The notes beneath the pieces are model-generated. The model made no database searches. It was not told the DNA's origin and was given only the letters and a program-made list of their open reading frames with translations. 34,564 nt of DNA from CAIWHR01 sp040006895 (GTDB lineage: Bacteria > Pseudomonadota > Gammaproteobacteria > Burkholderiales > Casimicrobiaceae), in assembly GCA_040006895.1 (NCBI GenBank), contig JBDTWB010000016.1:1-34564 (forward strand), in the 5' to 3' direction. Position numbers and translations under genes: made by a program. Below are positions 17,489 to 25,612 of this stretch, piece by piece (position 1 is the first letter of the stretch; each line of letters begins with the position of its first letter).

Positions 17489-17639
17489 GTCCATTGCTCC
17501 TTCTGCCCGAGGAATGCGCTCCTGCGCATCGTCACATCGTCAATCCTAGGACAAGCGCAGCGCCGCGACGGTCGGACGGTGGCCGATCTCCACGTGCGAG
17601 CCGGCCTACATGGCAACGTACTGAAAAGGCGGCGTTTTG

Positions 17640-18689
17640 TCAGCCGACGCGGCTATACCACGCCAGCGAGAGGGCGGTGGCGAGGACCACGAACAACGCG
17701 GCCACGGCGGTGGCGATCGCAGTGACCTCCGTCTCCTTCTTCTCGAACACGAACCGGCTGTTGAGCTTCTCGTACACCTTGTGCAGGTCGGCGGATGTGC
17801 TGGCGTAGTAAAACTCGCCACGGGTGATTTCGGCGATCCCACGCAAGGTCTCCTCGTCGAAGCGCATGTAGATAGACATACCTTCGTAGCCTGCCATGCC
17901 GCCTGCCGCCGTACCGAAGCCTACGGCGTAGATGCGTACGCCGCGATCCGCGGCCAGTCGGGCAGCATCGAGGGGATCGGGGCCGATCGTGCGACGGCCG
18001 TCGGTCAGCAGGATGACCGCCGCCGACGGATACGATCCCGGCGGCACCGGCGCGACCTGTTGCTTTTCCTTGGCGGGTTCATCGATGGACCCGCCCCGCT
18101 GCCGGTCGCGCGAGATGCCTCCGCCGCCGGCGAACGAGCCCACCTCGATGCCTTGATCGGGGAACAGCGTCGCAAGCGAGACGATAATGGCGCTGCCGAT
18201 GGCAGTATGGCGCTGCACGTCGAGGCGATCGATCGCGGCGACGAGCTCCTCGCGGTTCTTGGTGGGCGCCTGCACGACCGACGCCGTGCCCGCGAATGCG
18301 ACGATCCCGATCAGCACGTCCTTGGGTTGGTTCTGCACGAATGCCTTCGCGGCGGCTTGGGCCGCGACCAGTCGATTGGGCTCGACGTCGGTCGCGCGCA
18401 TGCTGAGCGACACGTCGATGGCCATGACGATCGTGCGTTGCTCACTTGGCAAGGTCACGATCGCGGTCGGACGCGCGCTGGCGATGATGATCGCGGTCAG
18501 GCCAACGAGGAACAGCAGCGGCGGCACGTGCCGGCGGAACCGCTGCCGCGGGCCCATCGCCGCACGCACCAGGCTCACGCTGGCATACCGCACGCCGGCG
18601 CGCTTGCGGCGCATCAGCCACACGTATGTCGCGACCAGCCCGGGAACGGCAAGCAGGAACCAGAGGACGTGCGGCCAGAGGAAGTTCAT
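17640..18689 (-). CDS. Membrane-anchored von Willebrand factor A protein, BatA-like
   Basis: The protein has 349 residues, with two transmembrane helices at the N-terminus (about 7-27 and 55-73) and one at the C-terminus (about 323-345). Between them lies a VWA domain with a complete metal-ion-dependent adhesion site: DVSLS (Asp92, Ser94, Ser96), Thr162 and Asp230 in LLTDG. An insert at about 185-215, rich in Gly, Lys and Glu, interrupts the domain. This layout fits the BatA/aerotolerance group, whose members usually act with MoxR ATPases and DUF58 proteins. No such partners are visible here; the neighbours are two secreted crystallin-like proteins. The start MNFLWPHVLWFLLAVPGL is typical of the group, though the ribosome-binding site is poor. 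Its function is not known. Confidence 0.85.
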   Translation of the reverse strand: MNFLWPHVLWFLLAVPGLVATYVWLMRRKRAGVRYASVSLVRAAMGPRQRFRRHVPPLLFLVGLTAIIIASARPTAIVTLPSEQRTIVMAIDVSLSMRATDVEPNRLVAAQAAAKAFVQNQPKDVLIGIVAFAGTASVVQAPTKNREELVAAIDRLDVQRHTAIGSAIIVSLATLFPDQGIEVGSFAGGGGISRDRQRGGSIDEPAKEKQQVAPVPPGSYPSAAVILLTDGRRTIGPDPLDAARLAADRGVRIYAVGFGTAAGGMAGYEGMSIYMRFDEETLRGIAEITRGEFYYASTSADLHKVYEKLNSRFVFEKKETEVTAIATAVAALFVVLATALSLAWYSRVG

Positions 18690-19160
18690 GTCCAGGAGCA
18701 CGCCACGCGCGCCGCTTGGGTGGGCGCCTGGTCGAGCCGGACGGCGCCGCGGCGCCACGCGCCGATCCGTTGAATATACACGCGCTGGGCGTCAAGCGGC
18801 GCAGTGCCGGTCTCGACCAACGAAGGGGGATGCCGCGACGTCGCCGTCCGCGGTTGCGCGGCGATCACCCGCAGTCCGCGTCCAACGCGGTTCGTGACCG
18901 CCGCCCCGGCGGGCGTCACTGCACCGTGATAGGGCGACCGATCGGGGGCCGGCCCACCCGGCAAGCCCGAGCCATCCGACGGTGCGCGGCGTCATCACCA
19001 AGCCCGCCCAGCCAACTGCCCAAGAACGACACGACTCGGGTCAGCTCCACGGCGACACCAGCCGGCGCGGCGCGTTGGCGCCAACAAGGAGATTGCGACT
19101 CCGACATGCGCTCCACATCGTCCGATAGCGCGGAACTGGACGCGCGCCATCGGCGTTGCC
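18690..19160. other. Gap between the VWA gene and the second crystallin-like gene
   Basis: I find no convincing gene, promoter or terminator in this 471-bp stretch. Open frames exist on both strands but are Arg/Pro/Ala-rich and show no family resemblance or good ribosome-binding sites. It may hold a leader or promoter for the VWA gene that I cannot recognise. Confidence 0.4.
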
Positions 19161-19793
19161 TCAATCGCGCCAGCGCGGCCGGTCGCGATACGGATAGCGC
19201 ATGCCTATCCGGCGCGCCGACGACACCCGGTCGGCCAGCATGGGAGGCAACTCGGCGTACTCGCCTGGCCCGAAGGTACGGCATTCGCCTTCGAAGTCCG
19301 GGTCGCTGCAGAGCAGCCAGTAACCTTGATCGACGCGCAGCGACGAAGCACGCTCGTCGAATCCCAGGCGGGCAAAATCGCGAACGATCGGCTGATCGAT
19401 GGTGACGGAGCGGCCACGCATTCCCGGTCGGCCGAACAGCACGATGCTGGGGCGATCGGCACCGGGCGGCGGCGCCGAGCCCCCGAGTGGTCGCAACGAC
19501 GACACCCGATTCTTGATGCCCATGGAAATCAGCGTCGGAAAGCGGCCGGGATTCAGCGTCACGCATTCGCCACGAAATTCCGCATCCGTGCAGACCTGCC
19601 AGGCGCCATCGCGCACGACGACCGATGCCGCCTTGTCGTTGAAACCATAGCGCGTGAAGTCACGAATGGCATCGTAGGTCGTGAACGTGCGACCACGGAA
19701 GTCGGGCCGCTCGTAGAAGGTGATCTGGCCGGTGGCCGCACCGGCGGTCAGGAGCGCGAGGAGAAATACCACCGCCGCGGAATGAATGCGCAT
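19161..19793 (-). CDS. Secreted two-domain beta/gamma-crystallin protein
   Basis: This 210-residue protein has a signal peptide (about 1-22, LLALLTAGAATGQ) and two beta/gamma-crystallin domains (about 24-102 and 116-196) joined by a Pro/Gly linker. The four motif sites are NDKAAS (52-57), KNRVSS (94-99), DERASS (146-151) and ADRVSS (187-192). Each departs from the N/D-N/D-X-X-S/T-S pattern at one position, so calcium binding may be weak or lost. Each domain has a cysteine pair in the same places as in the protein at 17030-17488. The C-terminus is Arg/Tyr/Trp-rich. GGAGGG lies seven bases before the ATG at 19793 and fixes the start. The two genes probably arose by duplication, with the VWA gene between them. 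Confidence 0.85.
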   Translation of the reverse strand: MRIHSAAVVFLLALLTAGAATGQITFYERPDFRGRTFTTYDAIRDFTRYGFNDKAASVVVRDGAWQVCTDAEFRGECVTLNPGRFPTLISMGIKNRVSSLRPLGGSAPPPGADRPSIVLFGRPGMRGRSVTIDQPIVRDFARLGFDERASSLRVDQGYWLLCSDPDFEGECRTFGPGEYAELPPMLADRVSSARRIGMRYPYRDRPRWRD

Positions 19794-19965
19794 TGCGAAA
19801 CCCTCCGAAATTGTTTCAGGCGCTGACGTCACTTCGCGACCGGATTGCGGTTCGACCGTCTGGGGCGCCCAGACGCTCAACTGTAGAGCAAACCACGCGG
19901 CGCCCGTGTAGGCATCCGCGCCGTTCGGGTCGGGGATCCGGCCGACGCCGGCGCCGTGGTGGCGC

Positions 19966-20661
19966 TCAGGAAAGCCCGGTCACCGGCAGCGCCGCCCCAT
20001 GCACGGCGCGCGCCGCGTCGGAGGCCAGGAAGACGATCACCTCGGCGAGATCCGCAGGGTCGACCCAACGGCGCGGGTCGGCATCCGGCATGGCGGCCCG
20101 GTTCTCGGGGGTGTCGATGACGCTCGGCAGCACACAATTGACGTTGATGTTGCGCTCCCGCAGCTCCGCCGCCATTGCCTCGGTAAGCCGGATGACCGCG
20201 CTCTTGCTCGCGGTGTAAGCGCCCATGTGCGCCATGCCGCGCAAGCCCGAAGCTGCGGCGACGTTTACGATCCTCCCCCCGCCTTGGGCCAGCATGCCCG
20301 GCACGACGGCACGCGCCGCGTGCACCAGCGTGCGCACGTTCACGTCGAAGAGGGCGTCGAGGGTCGCGTCGGTCGTTTCGTGCACGGCCTCGCCCATGCG
20401 AAAACCTCCTGCGAGATTGCAGAGCACGTCGACACGACCAAGTTTGCGAATGGCGGCGGCAACGGCATCCTCCGTCGCGTGCGCGTCGAGGAGATCGACG
20501 GCGAGGGAAGTTCGATCGGCACTGTCGGCGCCGAACACCCGCTGGAGCGCTGCCACGTCCCGCGCGACGAGCACCAGCCGATCGCCACGCCGTACGAATG
20601 CCGAGGCCACGGCCCGGCCAAGGTTGCCCGTCGCGCCGGTGATGAGGACATTGGATGTCAT
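19966..20661 (-). CDS. Short-chain dehydrogenase/reductase
   Basis: This is a classical SDR of 231 residues, an NAD(P)-dependent cytoplasmic oxidoreductase of unknown substrate. The cofactor loop is TGATGNLG (residues 8-15), followed by NLAGG (81-85) and the helix Asn in DVNV. The catalytic set is Ser137, Tyr148 and Lys152 (AYTASK). The C-terminus GAALPVTGLS is normal for the family. The ATG at 20661 gives the expected start but has no clear ribosome-binding site. A fumarylacetoacetate-hydrolase-family gene lies 75 bp upstream on the same strand, so the two may be co-transcribed; a joint catabolic role is possible but not shown. Confidence 0.9.
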   Translation of the reverse strand: MTSNVLITGATGNLGRAVASAFVRRGDRLVLVARDVAALQRVFGADSADRTSLAVDLLDAHATEDAVAAAIRKLGRVDVLCNLAGGFRMGEAVHETTDATLDALFDVNVRTLVHAARAVVPGMLAQGGGRIVNVAAASGLRGMAHMGAYTASKSAVIRLTEAMAAELRERNINVNCVLPSVIDTPENRAAMPDADPRRWVDPADLAEVIVFLASDAARAVHGAALPVTGLS

Positions 20662-20736
20662 GGCTTGCGACTCGCGGGCACGACTCCCGGCAACGACGCG
20701 GACTGCGGCTCATGCGCGCCCGCGCCGCGTGGCGCC

Positions 20737-21444
20737 TTATCGCGCGTAGGTCACCGTCACGTCGCCGACGCCATCGACATGGCCTTCGAGCTTGTCGCCC
20801 GGCTGCACCGGACCGACGCCCGCAGGCGTCCCGGTGAAGATGAGATCACCCGGTTGCAGCGTCAGCAGGTCCGACAGGTAAGCGATCTGCTCCTGGACGC
20901 TCCAGATCTGCTGGACGAGGTCACCTTCCTGGCGCACCTTGCCATTGACCTTGAGTGTGATCCCACCCTTGGCGGGGTGGCCGATCTCGCTCGCCGGACG
21001 CAGGGCCGAGCAGGGAGCGGACTGGTCGAAGCTCTTGCCCATCTCCCAAGGGCGGCCCATCTTCTTCGCCTCGCCCTGCAGGTCGCGCCGGGTCATGTCG
21101 ATCCCCACGGCGTAACCCCACACGTGCTCGAGCGCCTGGTCCGGGGATATGTTCCTCCCTCCCCTGCCGATCGCCACCACGAGCTCGATCTCGTGGTGCA
21201 CGTCCTTCGATTTCACCGGAAAGGCGATGGTGGAATTGTTCTCGACGATCGAATTCGGCGCCTTCATGAAGAAGAACGGCGGCTCGCGGTCGGGGTCGTG
21301 CCCCATCTCCCGGGCGTGGTCGGCGTAGTTGCGGCCGACGCAGTAGATGCGCCCCACTGGAAAGCGCTGGTCGCTGCCGACGACCGGCAATGACGGCCGC
21401 GGTCCGATATCGATCACAAAAGCCGGGTTCCGGTTATCGGTCAT
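20737..21444 (-). CDS. Fumarylacetoacetate hydrolase family protein, fumarylpyruvate hydrolase-like
   Basis: This 235-residue enzyme of the FAH family cleaves C-C bonds of acylpyruvates with a divalent metal. The metal ligands are visible in HHEIELVV (Glu85, Glu87) and in GYAVGIDMTRRDLQ (Asp116). RIYCVGRNYADHAREMG at the N-terminus and GDLIFTGTPAGVGPVQPGD near the C-terminus are family blocks. The sequence resembles the NagK fumarylpyruvate hydrolases of the gentisate pathway and the FAHD1/YcgM acylpyruvases; I cannot decide between them. No gentisate dioxygenase lies in the window. GGCGAGATC precedes the ATG. The SDR gene follows it, and the BCCT transporter ends 42 bp upstream. Confidence 0.9.
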   Translation of the reverse strand: MTDNRNPAFVIDIGPRPSLPVVGSDQRFPVGRIYCVGRNYADHAREMGHDPDREPPFFFMKAPNSIVENNSTIAFPVKSKDVHHEIELVVAIGRGGRNISPDQALEHVWGYAVGIDMTRRDLQGEAKKMGRPWEMGKSFDQSAPCSALRPASEIGHPAKGGITLKVNGKVRQEGDLVQQIWSVQEQIAYLSDLLTLQPGDLIFTGTPAGVGPVQPGDKLEGHVDGVGDVTVTYAR

Positions 21445-21475
21445 GATCTCGCCGTGTTCGCTCGTGGAAATGGTA

Positions 21476-21481
21476 ATTATA
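21476..21481 (-). promoter_or_regulatory. Possible -10 element before the FAH-family gene
   Basis: A perfect TATAAT lies on the minus strand in the 42-bp gap before the FAH-family gene, in a short AT-rich patch. The -35 region (near 21499-21504, inside the BCCT gene end) shows no good match. The evidence is therefore weak. Confidence 0.35.
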
Positions 21482-21486
21482 CGGCG

Positions 21487-23004
21487 TCACGGTCGCGCCC
21501 TCTCCCGCAGGCGTCGGCGCAACTCGCGCTCGGCACGGTCGCGCGCGCTCCATTCACCCACCAGGGTGCGATACAACGACACGCACAGGAGCACCACCAC
21601 GCCCGCGAAGGGCAGCGCGGCGACGATGGCCGCCGACTGGATGCCCTTGAGCCCACCGGCGAGGAGCAGGCTGACCGCGATCAGGGAGATGAGCGCCCCC
21701 CACACGAGCTTGAGGCGCATGGGCGGGTTCGGATTCCCGCCGGAACTCAGCATCGACAGGACGACGGTGGCCGAGTCGGCCGACGTCACGAAAAAGATCA
21801 GCACCAGGACGGTCGCCGCCACGGACAGGACGAGGCTTCCCGGCAGGGCGTCGAAGAATCGGAAGATTGCGGTCGAGGCATCCGCCTGCGCCGCGGCGGC
21901 GAGCGGCACGTGCTCGAAGATCTCGAGATGCAGCGCCCCTCCGCCGAGGATCGAGAACCAGACGAAACTCGCAAGCGAAGGCACCAGCAGGGTGCCCACG
22001 ACGAACTCGCGAATGGTCCGGCCCTTGGAAACGCGGGCAATGAACAATCCCACGAACGGTGACCACGACAGCCACCACGCCCAGTAGAAGATGGTCCAGT
22101 CCGAAATCCAGCTGTTATCTCGGAACGGCGAAAGGGCAAGGCTCATCCGCGCGAATTCGCTGACGTACCGCCCCAGGGTGTTGGTGAAGGTATCCAGGAT
22201 CGCGATCGTCGGCCCCACGATGAATACCGCGGCCATCAACAAGGCCGCGAGCACCAGGTTGGCGGTGGACAGCCACTTGATTCCCCGTTCGATGCCCGAC
22301 ATGGCGGAAGCGAGGAACAGGATGGTCGTCACGACGATGATGCCGATCTGCGAAGGGATGCCGATGCGCAGGCCGAAAACGGCGTTGAGCCCGCTGTTGA
22401 TCTGCAACGCGCCGAGGCCGAGCGATGTCGCCACGCCGAACGCCGTAGCCACCACCGCGAAGATGTCGATGAGGGCAAGCCATCGGGAGTCGGGCTTGAT
22501 CTTGAGGCCCTGCATCGTGGCGCTGAAGTTCAGGTTTCCGGCGCCGCGAAATTGAAAGAATGCAATGGCGAGGGCCACCACCGTATAGATCGCCCAGGGA
22601 TGGAGACCCCAGTGGAAGAATGCCACGCGCATCGCGGCATTGGCCGCTTCGGGCGAGCCGGCAGTGATACCGGGCGGCGGGGAGGCGTAGTGCGAAAGCG
22701 GCTCGGCAACGCCCCAGAATACGAGGCCGATCCCCATCCCCGCGGCGAACAGCATGGCAAACCATGTGAAGCCGTGGAATTCCGGCTCGTCATCCTCGGC
22801 CCCGAGCCGCAAGGCGCCGAATCGGCTGAACGCCAGAAAGAAACAGAACACCACCACTCCGAGCACCACCCAAAGATAGAACCAGCCGAAGTACGTGGTG
22901 GTGAAGCCGAGAGCGGCGGAAGCGGCCGTCGCAAGTCCCGCGGGCGCGACAATGCCCCAAAGCACGACGGCTCCAACGATGGCGACGGCGATGTACAGAA
23001 CCAT
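21487..23004 (-). CDS. BCCT-family betaine/choline/carnitine transporter
   Basis: This inner-membrane secondary transporter of 505 residues has about twelve hydrophobic helices. Family blocks are clear: GMGIGLVFWGVAEPLSHY (substrate region, Gly-rich helix 3), FHWGLHPWAIYTVVALAIAF, and the aromatic-rich helix WTIFYWAWWLSWSPFVG, whose Trp residues form the cation-binding box in known BCCT proteins. These carriers import quaternary ammonium compounds with Na+ or H+. The short C-terminal tail (RDRAERELRRRLRERARP) is basic; in BetP such a tail senses osmotic stress, but this one is shorter. The ATG at 23004 has GGGAG eight bases before it and starts the first membrane helix directly. Confidence 0.93.
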   Translation of the reverse strand: MVLYIAVAIVGAVVLWGIVAPAGLATAASAALGFTTTYFGWFYLWVVLGVVVFCFFLAFSRFGALRLGAEDDEPEFHGFTWFAMLFAAGMGIGLVFWGVAEPLSHYASPPPGITAGSPEAANAAMRVAFFHWGLHPWAIYTVVALAIAFFQFRGAGNLNFSATMQGLKIKPDSRWLALIDIFAVVATAFGVATSLGLGALQINSGLNAVFGLRIGIPSQIGIIVVTTILFLASAMSGIERGIKWLSTANLVLAALLMAAVFIVGPTIAILDTFTNTLGRYVSEFARMSLALSPFRDNSWISDWTIFYWAWWLSWSPFVGLFIARVSKGRTIREFVVGTLLVPSLASFVWFSILGGGALHLEIFEHVPLAAAAQADASTAIFRFFDALPGSLVLSVAATVLVLIFFVTSADSATVVLSMLSSGGNPNPPMRLKLVWGALISLIAVSLLLAGGLKGIQSAAIVAALPFAGVVVLLCVSLYRTLVGEWSARDRAERELRRRLRERARP

Positions 23005-23336
23005 GCGAGACACTCCCGATTGCCCTACCGCGTGGTCACGAATCCGAACGGCGCCGCACCGGCCGCGCGGCATCCGGGGCGGGAGGGCTCGTCGCGCGTC
23101 GCATGGTAGGCGCCCAGCGGTCGCGGCGGCAAGCCGGGCAGCGCGCGGTCATCATGGGGTCGGCCTCCGGATCGCTTGGCCGCCGCAGTGGCGGGTTTGC
23201 CGCATCCGAACCCGCGGCGGCGCGGCGCGCGCGTGCTTTGACGCCTGCCGCCGGGGTCAGTAGGCTTCGAACATCGCGTTGCCGAAGGCGCGCAGTCCTC
23301 CGCCCGGCCGCTCCCGATTCCGCATCGCCTTTGTCC
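23005..23336. other. Divergent gap between the BCCT gene and the HIBCH-like gene
   Basis: This 332-bp stretch should carry promoters for both divergent genes. It is very GC-rich, and I see no clear -10/-35 pair, operator repeat or small gene in it. Confidence 0.4.
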
Positions 23337-24440
23337 ATGAGCTCGTCTGCCAACCCGCCGCCTCCCGAACCCGTAGCCCTCGATGAGCGTGCGGCCAAGA
23401 ACGGCCGTCGCATCGGGTTCGCGCGGCTGGCGCGCCCGCGCCAGATGAACGCTCTCAGCGTCGAGATGTGCGATCGCCTGCTCGCGCAACTTCCGGCCTG
23501 GGCCTCGGACGAGTCGATGGCATGCGTGGTCCTCGATGCCGAGGGTGATCGGGCGTTCTGCTCGGGCGGGGACGTGGTCACGATGATGCGGGCCGTGCTC
23601 GCAGGCGGGCCCCGTCGCCATGCATTGGCAGACCGCCAGTTCGCAAGCGAGTACCGGCTGGTCGAGATGATGTTCGAGTATCCCAAGCCGCTGTTGACCT
23701 GGGCCCACGGCATCACCATGGGCGCGGGTCTGGGGATGTCGGTGGCGGGGTCGCATCGCGTCGTGTCCCCAGGGGCGCGCCTGGCCATGCCGGAGACGCG
23801 GATCGGACTCTTCCCCGATGTCGCTGCCACATGGTTCCTCGATCGCATGCCCGCGGGTGCCGGACCCTTCGTAGCCCTGACCGGAGTGGTCATGGGCGAG
23901 CACGATGCCGTGGAGGCAAGACTCGCCGATTGGTCGATCGACCTGGACCGGCGCGACGAGGTCTACGCGCAGCTCGCCACGCTGGACTGGAACGGTGACG
24001 CGCACGACGACGCCGCACGACTCGCGGCCGCCCTGTCGACCTACGCCACACCCATCGAGCAGCTTCTACCCGGCCATTTAGCGGGACGCCGTGCGGCCCT
24101 CGCGCGGATCGGCCAGGCACGCACGGTTGCCCAGTTCCTGGCATTGATTGCCCACGAGGCACGCACCGATGCCTGGATCGCCGCGCAGGCGGCAAGCCTT
24201 GCGACCGGGTCGCCGACATCGGTGCATGTGGGGTTCGAGCATTTCCATCGCATGCGCGGCCGATCGGTGCGGCAGACCCTCGCTGCGGATCTCGCCCTCG
24301 CGAGAGTGTTCACGCGGGCCCATGATTTTCCGGAAGGGGTGCGCGCCGCGTTGATCGACAAGGATCGGCAGCCGAAGTGGGCCTTCGGCAGCCTGGACGC
24401 CGTGCCGCATGCCGCCGTTGCCGCTTATTTCAGCGGCTGA
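23337..24440 (+). CDS. Enoyl-CoA hydratase/isomerase family protein, 3-hydroxyisobutyryl-CoA hydrolase type
   Basis: This 367-residue crotonase-fold protein fits the HIBCH branch in length and sequence. Members hydrolyse 3-hydroxyisobutyryl-CoA in valine breakdown. The oxyanion-hole segments are AFCSGGDV (73-80) and ITMGAGLGMSVAGSHRV (126-142). The catalytic region MPETRIGLFPDVAATWFLDR (151-170) carries Glu153 and Asp161, as in HIBCH. The C-terminal helical half includes FPEGVRAALIDKDRQPKW, also typical of the branch. I chose the ATG at 23337, since the longer frame from 23103 has no family resemblance; no strong ribosome-binding site is seen. No other valine-pathway gene lies nearby. The exact substrate is inferred. 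Confidence 0.88.
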   Translation: MSSSANPPPPEPVALDERAAKNGRRIGFARLARPRQMNALSVEMCDRLLAQLPAWASDESMACVVLDAEGDRAFCSGGDVVTMMRAVLAGGPRRHALADRQFASEYRLVEMMFEYPKPLLTWAHGITMGAGLGMSVAGSHRVVSPGARLAMPETRIGLFPDVAATWFLDRMPAGAGPFVALTGVVMGEHDAVEARLADWSIDLDRRDEVYAQLATLDWNGDAHDDAARLAAALSTYATPIEQLLPGHLAGRRAALARIGQARTVAQFLALIAHEARTDAWIAAQAASLATGSPTSVHVGFEHFHRMRGRSVRQTLAADLALARVFTRAHDFPEGVRAALIDKDRQPKWAFGSLDAVPHAAVAAYFSG

Positions 24441-24747
24441 ACGTAAGAAGCTGCATCCGCCCGCCGCCGGAGTACCCGTTGCGTAACGACCCGGTATTTC
24501 AGCAACGACCTGGTGGCCCTCGCGATGGGGCCGCGAGCGCGCATGGGATCGACGCGACCGCGACGAGCGGCGATGGTCGTCGCGGCATCGGCGGGTCCGG
24601 CCGCCTTGCTGCCGGAAAACGGGCGCAGGGACGTCCCGTGCGGCGTGGAGTCGGTAAACCTCGCCCGGCGTACAACGCGGCGTGCTTAAGGCTCGCCGGG
24701 CTTAAGGCTCGCCGGGCTTAAGGCTTGGCGGCGTATGGTTCGTCAGC
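24441..24747. other. Gap between the HIBCH-like gene and a convergent small gene
   Basis: No gene is supported in this 307-bp stretch. Its right end carries the 16-bp tandem repeats listed at 24684-24731. No clear terminator with a T-run follows the HIBCH-like gene. Confidence 0.45.
24684..24731. repeat. Three tandem copies of a 16-bp repeat
   Basis: GCTTAAGGCTCGCCGG occurs at 24684-24699 and again at 24700-24715. A third copy with changes near its end is at 24716-24731 (GCTTAAGGCTTGGCGG). A fourth, partial copy (GCTTAAGGTTCGGG) starts at 24746 and contains the stop codon of the small gene at 24748-24903. The array looks like repeated duplication of that gene's 3' end. Confidence 0.85.
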
Positions 24748-24903
24748 TTAAGGTTCGGGCTTTTCCGCCGGCGGGGGCGTGTCGGGACTAGCCGGCGGCG
24801 CAGCTTCGCCGGTCTCGGCCTTGCGCTGACGCTTGGCCTCCTTCTTCTGCTTTTTCACGAGGTCCCGCTGTCGCTTGGCAAACTCATAGTTCGGCTTTGG
24901 CAA
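24748..24903 (-). CDS. Small lysine/arginine-rich protein with TTG start
   Basis: This is a 51-codon gene with a TTG start at 24903 and GGGAG seven bases before it. No ATG or GTG is available in frame before the upstream TAG, so TTG is the only start. The protein begins MPKPNYEFAKRQRDLVKKQK, continues with a charged helix rich in Lys, Arg, Gln and Glu (residues 8-30), and ends in a Pro/Ala/Glu tail. The opening KPNYxFxKRQR-KK resembles small conserved proteins of unknown function I recall from betaproteobacteria. A basic helix of this kind could bind RNA or ribosomes, but that is a guess. It stands alone, converging on the HIBCH-like gene. Confidence 0.65.
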   Translation of the reverse strand: MPKPNYEFAKRQRDLVKKQKKEAKRQRKAETGEAAPPASPDTPPPAEKPEP

Positions 24904-25116
24904 GTCATCGCTCCCGGTAAGTGTGGAAGGCTCCTAGGGTAATCGAAAACGACCGACCGCGTCGCCATGATGTAACGGGGCGCTCCCGTCGGGTCCAACG
25001 GGCCGCGCACGGGCATGGCGGGGTCCTGCACATTCGTAGCGACTCCGGCGCATTGCCGGCCCGCTCATCCAAAGGCAGCTACAGGCCGGGAACCGGTATT
25101 CACCCGCCAGGCACGC

Positions 25117-25596
25117 TCAGGAATCAGCGCTGCGGGCGAGCTGCCGGGTCGTTCCGTTGAGGCTCACGGCGCCGAAAGGCCACTTGTCGCGCAGCCACCG
25201 GGCCACGAACGACTCCAGCTCGGTTTCCATCCCCGAGGCGAGCTCGCTTTGCCGCGCCCAGAACCAGACATCGGCATCGGTGCCTTCGTGGACCGGCGGA
25301 TCGATATACACGCAACCCAGCAATCGCGTGTCGTCCAGGCTCATGACGGCATAGTCGAACGACGAGCGACGCTGGAACTCCTTCTGATGCCAACCCAGAT
25401 CGACGATGTTCTGCTCGATCGTGAGATCCGCTTCAGGCCAGCCCCACAGGGTGCCGAAGCGCCTCCAGAGATGCTCGCGGCTCGACATCACCGCGTCGTA
25501 GTCCTTGAAAGCGTCGTGGATGGAGATCGAGCGCATTCTGAATCGGGGCGTTTCGGCGGTGGCAGGGACGGAAAATTCCTTGGGCAAGAATGACAT
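25117..25596 (-). CDS. GNAT-like protein of unknown substrate
   Basis: The protein has 159 residues. Weak features of the GNAT acyltransferase fold are seen: an N-terminal helical part (SISIHDAFKDYDAVMSS), then DYAVMSLDDTRLLGCVYIDPP, which looks like the beta4 strand region, then DADVWFWARQSEL and a helix ESFVARWLRDKWPF before a final strand. The acetyl-CoA loop (Q/RxxGxG/A) is not clear, so enzymatic function is uncertain. I chose the ATG at 25596 because the upstream in-frame extension crosses the G-rich tandem repeat and is low-complexity. It stands alone on the minus strand. A divergent or operonic partner is not apparent. Confidence 0.7.
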   Translation of the reverse strand: MSFLPKEFSVPATAETPRFRMRSISIHDAFKDYDAVMSSREHLWRRFGTLWGWPEADLTIEQNIVDLGWHQKEFQRRSSFDYAVMSLDDTRLLGCVYIDPPVHEGTDADVWFWARQSELASGMETELESFVARWLRDKWPFGAVSLNGTTRQLARSADS

Positions 25597-25612
25597 GCGC
25601 AGGTGGACTCTC

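Noticed and set aside
17605..17645. Imperfect hairpin TGACAAAA...TTTTCA at the end of the VWA gene as a terminator
   Set aside because: The stem is AT-rich, bulged and includes the stop codon; stability would be poor.
18686..18964. 92-codon minus-strand open frame upstream of the VWA gene
   Set aside because: No ribosome-binding site and low-complexity composition; it overlaps the VWA start.
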